Assembly: GCF_013403865.1 (NCBI RefSeq)
Contig: NZ_JABFDK010000003.1
Span: 1 to 64,000 of the forward strand
Direction: 5' to 3'
From: Winogradskyella costae
GTDB taxonomy: Bacteria; Bacteroidota; Bacteroidia; Flavobacteriales; Flavobacteriaceae
Length of the DNA stretch: 64,000 nucleotides
Below, piece by piece: positions 59,867 through 64,000 of the stretch (position 1 is its first letter; the number at the start of each line of letters is the position of its first letter). The notes under the pieces were generated by a model that saw only the letters and a program-made list of their open reading frames with translations, had not been told where the DNA came from and did no database searches. A program made the position numbers and the translations under genes.

Positions 59867-61228
59867 TTAAACAAAGGCACTATAACCTGTAATAGCTCTA
59901 CCGACTATTAAAGTATTAATTTCTTTGGTTCCTTCATAGGAGTATATGGCTTCTGCATCAGCAACAAAGCGGGCAACGTCATATTCTAAAAGTATACCAT
60001 TGCCACCCATAACTTCTCTTGCGCGACTTACAACGTCTCTAGTGCGCATGGAACAGAAGACTTTAGCAAGTGACGCATGTTCGTCTGTAAGCAAACCTTG
60101 ATCTTGTAATTCTGAAAGTCTATAAACCATGGCTTTCATAGCAGTGAGATTAGCTAGCATTTCCACTAAATGATTTTGAATCAATTGAAATTTTGCAATG
60201 GGCTTTCCGAATTGTTCACGTTTCTTGGTGTATTTTAAAGCGCTCTCATAAGCACCTCTTGCACAACCTAAGGCTTGCCAAGCAACACCAGCGCGGGTCA
60301 TTCGTAATACTTTAGCGGTGTCTCTGAAAGAATTTGCCTTCTGTAAACGGTCACTTTCTGGAATTTTGCAATCGGTGATGGTTATTAACGCATTTTGTAC
60401 GGTACGTAAAGCCATTTTGTTTTCAATTTTCTTTGCTTTATAACCAGGGTTTCCTTTTCGCAATAAAAACCCTTTGGCCTGATTATCATCGACATCTCTT
60501 GCCCAAATAATAATAACATCTGCAAAGGTGGCGTTTCCGATCCATTTTTTTTGACCATTTAACACCCATTCATCGCCATTTTTTTGGCAGGTAGTTTCCA
60601 TTCCTCCGGCAACACCGCTTCCTACATTCGGTTCTGTTAATCCAAAAGCGCCAATTAGCTCCATGTTTTGCATTTTAGGTAACCATTCTTGCTTTTGTTC
60701 TTCACTTCCGCAGAGATAGATTGAGCCCATCGCTAATCCACTATGTACGCCAAAAAATGTAGAGATTGATACATCGACGCGGGCCAACTCCTCAGCAATA
60801 ATACCCTCCATTATAAAAGGTAGGTTAGGGCAGCCGTAGCCTTCATAAGCCACACCACAAATATTTAATTGTGCCATTTTTGGAATGATATCCATAGGAA
60901 ATTCTGCTCTATTCCAATAGTCATTAGCTATAGGTTCAATTTCCGTCTCCATAAACCTACGGACTTTCATTTGTATGGCACGTTGTTCTTGATTCAGTTT
61001 TAAATCGTAGTCATAAAAATCACCATCAATCGGCGGTAATTGGTGTTGACCTTTTTTTGCTTTTTCGGTCAGCATTTTCATTAATCCTTTGAGTTGATTG
61101 TCGTCTAACTCACCAACGGATTTCATAATTTTAGGTAAATCTATTTTTTTAGAAATTTCGCCTAATTCCTTAAAATCTATTTGTTTCATTAGATGGGTGA
61201 TGTGCTTTATTTTTTTGAAGAACTCCAT
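59867..61228 (-). CDS. Acyl-CoA dehydrogenase, glutaryl-CoA dehydrogenase-like
   Basis: 453 residues. About 65 N-terminal residues form a charged helical extension (KIKHITHLMKQIDFKELGEI). The dehydrogenase domain follows, with GAFGLTEPNVGSGVAGGMET, WIGNATFADVIIIWARD, KYTKKREQFGKPIAKFQLIQ and the catalytic Glu in YSYEGTKEINTLIVGRAITG. That last motif and the ending GRAITG resemble glutaryl-CoA dehydrogenase. It oxidises an acyl-CoA with FAD; the chain length is not certain. A start at MKQIDFKELG is an alternative. Stand-alone gene. Confidence 0.82.
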   Translation of the reverse strand: MEFFKKIKHITHLMKQIDFKELGEISKKIDLPKIMKSVGELDDNQLKGLMKMLTEKAKKGQHQLPPIDGDFYDYDLKLNQEQRAIQMKVRRFMETEIEPIANDYWNRAEFPMDIIPKMAQLNICGVAYEGYGCPNLPFIMEGIIAEELARVDVSISTFFGVHSGLAMGSIYLCGSEEQKQEWLPKMQNMELIGAFGLTEPNVGSGVAGGMETTCQKNGDEWVLNGQKKWIGNATFADVIIIWARDVDDNQAKGFLLRKGNPGYKAKKIENKMALRTVQNALITITDCKIPESDRLQKANSFRDTAKVLRMTRAGVAWQALGCARGAYESALKYTKKREQFGKPIAKFQLIQNHLVEMLANLTAMKAMVYRLSELQDQGLLTDEHASLAKVFCSMRTRDVVSRAREVMGGNGILLEYDVARFVADAEAIYSYEGTKEINTLIVGRAITGYSAFV

Positions 61229-61499
61229 TTTCTTTATTTTAATTTATAGACCTCAAGTGGCTTCTAATATTTCTCTAAAATAAAGAACACTAATTAAATC
61301 GATTTGCTCTATCGCATATTATATTAATACGTTAGATAATTAAAATTTAAAAGATATGCATGTGAAATGTATTTATAAAAAAGAGTTTGTAACATCATAT
61401 TTAAAAAAGAGGATTTTTTTATCTTTTAATACAGAGGGTTTCGCCGATAGTGTTTTGTGTGTCGATATCAAGCAGAAATTATTTCACTTGAAAGTTTGA

Positions 61500-61561
61500 G
61501 AGCTAATACGAGAGCAATTAAATAAAGTTTAAAATCGGAACTAAAGCAATCGTATTAGTTC
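61500..61561. repeat. 12-bp inverted repeat with a 38-base loop
   Basis: GAGCTAATACGA at 61500-61511 and TCGTATTAGTTC at 61550-61561 pair with one mismatch. The centre GCAATTAAATAAAG is AT-rich. It is too loose for a terminator; it may be the ends of a tiny deleted element or a regulator site. Confidence 0.45.
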
Positions 61562-61576
61562 TAAGAATACTTACTC

Positions 61577-61676
61577 TTAAACTTTAATAAATTCATCAGT
61601 TGGACTTCTTTCTATATACGCTGAAGAAGCTCCATGATTTTTATAATTTTGATTTATAAAATTAGGATAATGCTTT
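61577..61676 (-). pseudogene. Short C-terminal gene remnant
   Basis: Minus-strand frame reads KHYPNFINQNYKNHGASSAY, then IERSPTDEFIKV and a stop. There is an in-frame stop just upstream and no start. The residue mix is protein-like (NHGASSAYIERSP). The parent family is not recognised, so this is weakly supported. Confidence 0.3.
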
Positions 61677-62216
61677 TAGGGTTGTAGCGTTTCAACCGAC
61701 AGCAAGTCGGCTTTAAGATTATTTATAAAGCATAGTTTCTATAATGAAGAATGTTATTAATGATAGGTGTTTCTGAAATAAACCCTAAATTTTTCCTTTG
61801 TTTTTTCCATTTTAAAACTTGAAATTTTAAGTGTTAATTAAAAAAGTCAGTTTACATAGTTTGTTCTCTGTTTCGGCTGAATGTCATCTCGTTAAAAACA
61901 ACAATAAAATTTTATGCTTAAATTTATCTGCGAATTTCCCGTGTATGCTAAGGCCTGTGGTTTTTTTCAACGATTATAGAATAAATATTAAATCGTATAA
62001 TTTAAATTTTATTATTATTTTAGTCTTCAAACTAATACGTATCTTAAATTGCCCATTGTTTATATAATTATCACGAATTCGAAATGGGTTTTAGCATCAT
62101 AATTTTTAATGAGTATTTGAGCTAGGAAACCTATTTTTACTAATTTTTTTTATTACAGATGCAACAGCGTTCAAATTATACATTATTAGCAAATAAATTC
62201 CCTATAATTTTACTAA

Positions 62217-62660
62217 ATGAAAAAAACCAACCTTCACCTTTTAATTGCAGATGATGATATCGATGATTGCGACTTTTTTAAAGAAGCCATTGATGAAATA
62301 GGTGAATTAACACTTTCGGTATTGAATGACGGAGTTGAGTTAATGAATTTTCTGCTGGCAACACCTTTTAATCACCCTAATTTAATATTTTTAGATCTCA
62401 ATATGCCTAGAAAATCGGGCATGGAATGTATGGTGGAGATAAAGGCGATTACTGCATTAAAGGATATACCAATTATTATTTATTCTACTTCCTTGGATAG
62501 AGCTGTGGTTGATTGCCTTTATGATATGGGGGCAAATTATTATATTCAAAAGCCAGGAGAATTCGCTAATATAAAAAAGGTAGTGGAAAAGGCGATTACA
62601 TTATTTTCTACCGCTAATTTAGAGACACGGTCTAGAGACAATTTTATTATACAACCTTAA
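62217..62660 (+). CDS. Single-domain response regulator
   Basis: 147 residues, only a receiver domain. Acidic pocket ADDDIDD, phosphoacceptor Asp60 in LIFLDLNMPRKSG, switch Ser/Thr in IIYSTSLD, and Lys112 in YYIQKPGEF. No output domain; such CheY-like regulators of the Rcp1 group transfer signals by protein contact. The gene for a PAS sensor protein follows 7 bp later, so the two are very probably a pair. Confidence 0.9.
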   Translation: MKKTNLHLLIADDDIDDCDFFKEAIDEIGELTLSVLNDGVELMNFLLATPFNHPNLIFLDLNMPRKSGMECMVEIKAITALKDIPIIIYSTSLDRAVVDCLYDMGANYYIQKPGEFANIKKVVEKAITLFSTANLETRSRDNFIIQP

Positions 62661-62667
62661 TTATTAC

Positions 62668-64000
62668 ATGAGTATTAAAATCGACAAGCATATATTTTTA
62701 CAAGGAGGAGGAGAAATGGGCCATCTCATAAGGGCAAAAAATTGGAGTAAAACGCCTCTTGGTGATCCTAAAAATTGGCCTCAGCCTTTAAAAACAATGG
62801 TAAATGTACTGTTAGATAGCCCATTTGGTATGTGCATTGCTTGGGGCAAAGAGTTGACTCAGATTTACAATGATGCCTATATCCCTATTATAGGTGCTAC
62901 TAAACATCCAAAAGCATTGGGTGACAGCTCAGGAGAAACTTTTTCTGAAGTTTGGAATAGGGTGGCTTCGTCCTTCGATGGGGCAATGGCTGGTGGGTCA
63001 GTTCGTTTACCTAATTTTATGCTGCCATTAAATAGAAATGGTAAGGTTGAAAATTTTTATTTCGATTTTTCTTACAGCCCTATACGATTAGAGTCTGGTG
63101 AGGTCGGTGGAGTTTTGGTAACCGCTATTGAAACGATAAATAAAAAGAAGGCTGAAGATGATTTAGAGAACAGTAAAGATGAACTCGAATTTGTAATTGA
63201 AGCAGCACAACTAGCTACCTACGATTATAATCCGCTTACCAATAAATTTTCTTGTAATACACGATTAAAAGAATGGTTTGGTTTGGCTCAAAAAGAACAC
63301 ATTGAACTTTCATCGGCTCTAGATGTTATTTCAAAAAAGGATAAAGATCGTGTCTCTAACGCTATTTTGGCTGTTTTGGATTATACTTCGGGTGGTCATT
63401 ACGATGTAGAATATACTATTATAAACGAACTTACTAAAAAAGAAACGATTGTACACGCTAAAGGTAAAGCTTGGTTTAATGAAGAAAAAATTGCATATCG
63501 ATTAACAGGAACCGTGGAAGATGTCACCAATCGTGTATTAGCGAGAAAGAAAATAGAAGAAAGTGAACGTAGTCTTAGATTAATGATTCTTCAGGCACCT
63601 ATAGCTATTGCAATTTTAAAGGGAGTTGACTATAAGATTGAGATTGCCAATAAGTATGCCTTAGAATTATGGGGAAGGCCTAAAGAAGAAATGCTTAACA
63701 AGCCTGTTTTTGAGGCGATGCCTGAACTCAAAAGTCAAGGTATTAAAGAATTGATGGACAATGTAACCAGCACAGGGATAAGTTTTTCTACGCCAGAGCA
63801 TGCTGTACAACTCTTTAGAAATGGAACTTTAGAAACGTTATATGTTAACTTTTCTTACGAGCCGTTGTATGATGCTCAAGGAGATATTGATGGCATTATG
63901 ACCATTGCAAACGATATAACAACGCAAGTAGAAGCTAGAAAAAAAATTGAAGAAAGCGAGCAAAGCATAAGAGCATTAGTAGAAAGCGCACCATTTCCGA
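62668..64000 (+). CDS. PAS-domain sensor protein, probably histidine kinase (cut at window end)
   Basis: A frame opens at the ATG at 62668 and stays open to the window edge (444 codons). The first part, WSKTPLGDPKNWPQPLKTMV, DSPFGMCIAWGKELTQIYND and FSEVWNRVASSFDGAMAGGS, is the typical N-terminal PAS of large hybrid kinases in this phylum. A second PAS starts near residue 175 (LEFVIEAAQLATYDYNPLTN), with GTVEDVTNRV at its end; a third near 305 (LRLMILQAPIAIAILKGVDY), ending MTIANDITTQ; a fourth begins at the edge. The kinase core would lie outside the window. Paired with the response regulator upstream. Confidence 0.85.
   Translation, partial: MSIKIDKHIFLQGGGEMGHLIRAKNWSKTPLGDPKNWPQPLKTMVNVLLDSPFGMCIAWGKELTQIYNDAYIPIIGATKHPKALGDSSGETFSEVWNRVASSFDGAMAGGSVRLPNFMLPLNRNGKVENFYFDFSYSPIRLESGEVGGVLVTAIETINKKKAEDDLENSKDELEFVIEAAQLATYDYNPLTNKFSCNTRLKEWFGLAQKEHIELSSALDVISKKDKDRVSNAILAVLDYTSGGHYDVEYTIINELTKKETIVHAKGKAWFNEEKIAYRLTGTVEDVTNRVLARKKIEESERSLRLMILQAPIAIAILKGVDYKIEIANKYALELWGRPKEEMLNKPVFEAMPELKSQGIKELMDNVTSTGISFSTPEHAVQLFRNGTLETLYVNFSYEPLYDAQGDIDGIMTIANDITTQVEARKKIEESEQSIRALVESAPFP

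Larger units (their letters stand above)
61229..62216. other. About 1 kb of AT-rich non-coding and decayed DNA
   Basis: No supported gene. It holds an inverted repeat at 61500-61561, a short C-terminal gene remnant at 61577-61676, a small hairpin CCGACAGCAAGTCGG at 61695-61710, and the leader of the response regulator gene. A 78-codon plus-strand frame (61831-62067) is rich in Ile/Asn/Phe and looks spurious. Confidence 0.5.

Noticed and set aside
61831..62067. 78-codon plus-strand frame upstream of the response regulator
   Set aside because: Low-complexity Ile, Asn and Phe composition from AT-rich DNA, no start signal, no resemblance to a protein domain.

Overview
The window looks like chromosomal DNA of a marine-type Flavobacteriaceae (Bacteroidota). 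The grounds are the low G+C content, several TAnnTTTG promoter boxes without Shine-Dalgarno leaders, Bacteroidota-style lipoprotein signals (SxC), a type IX secretion C-terminal domain, a TonB-dependent receptor with a carboxypeptidase-like N-terminal domain, and typical Flavobacteriaceae gene pairs (Prx-Trx, DUF2339-DUF3999, serC-serA beside ferredoxin). The genus cannot be named from sequence alone. I saw no rRNA, tRNA or CRISPR array.

Region 1-21.1 kb is accessory DNA. Nearly every gene lies on the minus strand. Single genes, or in one case a gene pair, are separated by 120-190 bp spacers that end in TATACGGTGTT on one side and AACGTTTGTATA (variants) on the other and carry a central perfect hairpin. 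Each gene is bracketed by GTT plus seven variable bases, and those bases are repeated, inverted, at the other end of the same gene; different genes have different 7-mers. A second element of about 70 bp (copies at 1.43, 9.85 and 21.05 kb) sits at the upstream end of each of three gene runs. This layout strongly recalls integron cassette arrays (attC-like spacers, attI-like heads), but the cores do not fit the classical GTTRRRY consensus and no integrase is present here. Cargo includes a one-chain SIR2-APAZ-short Argonaute, a HEPN-motif protein, an overlapping two-gene pair of unknown function, an Imm7-like immunity protein, and small membrane or secreted proteins. One cassette appears to have been enlarged by about 3.3 kb carrying a phosphatidylserine decarboxylase-like lipoprotein, an MddA-like methyltransferase and a hydrolase-AraC fusion, leaving a broken gene remnant. 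Between the arrays lie ordinary genes: a GH26-like enzyme, an arylsulfotransferase-like lipoprotein and two secreted proteins.

Region 21-31 kb holds an SDR reductase next to a Crp/Fnr regulator, a 116-bp tandem repeat, an amine oxidase, a peroxiredoxin-thioredoxin-small protein operon, an NhaC antiporter, a methionine gamma-lyase-like enzyme divergent from an Lrp regulator, and a PAS-LuxR regulator.

Region 31-50 kb is core metabolism and envelope: an S41 protease lipoprotein, a beta-barrel protein, lpd and fabV in a row, an ECF sigma factor with a small overlapping partner, a mechanosensitive-channel-like protein, histidine degradation genes hutG and hutI, a T9SS-sorted FG-GAP protein, fumC, the DUF2339-DUF3999 pair and lolD.

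Region 50-64 kb contains a TonB receptor cluster that may import zinc or another metal, small conserved proteins, serA and serC, a LuxC-like acyl-CoA reductase divergent from a ferredoxin, an acyl-CoA dehydrogenase, about 1 kb of decayed non-coding DNA, and a response regulator followed by a PAS sensor protein cut by the window end.
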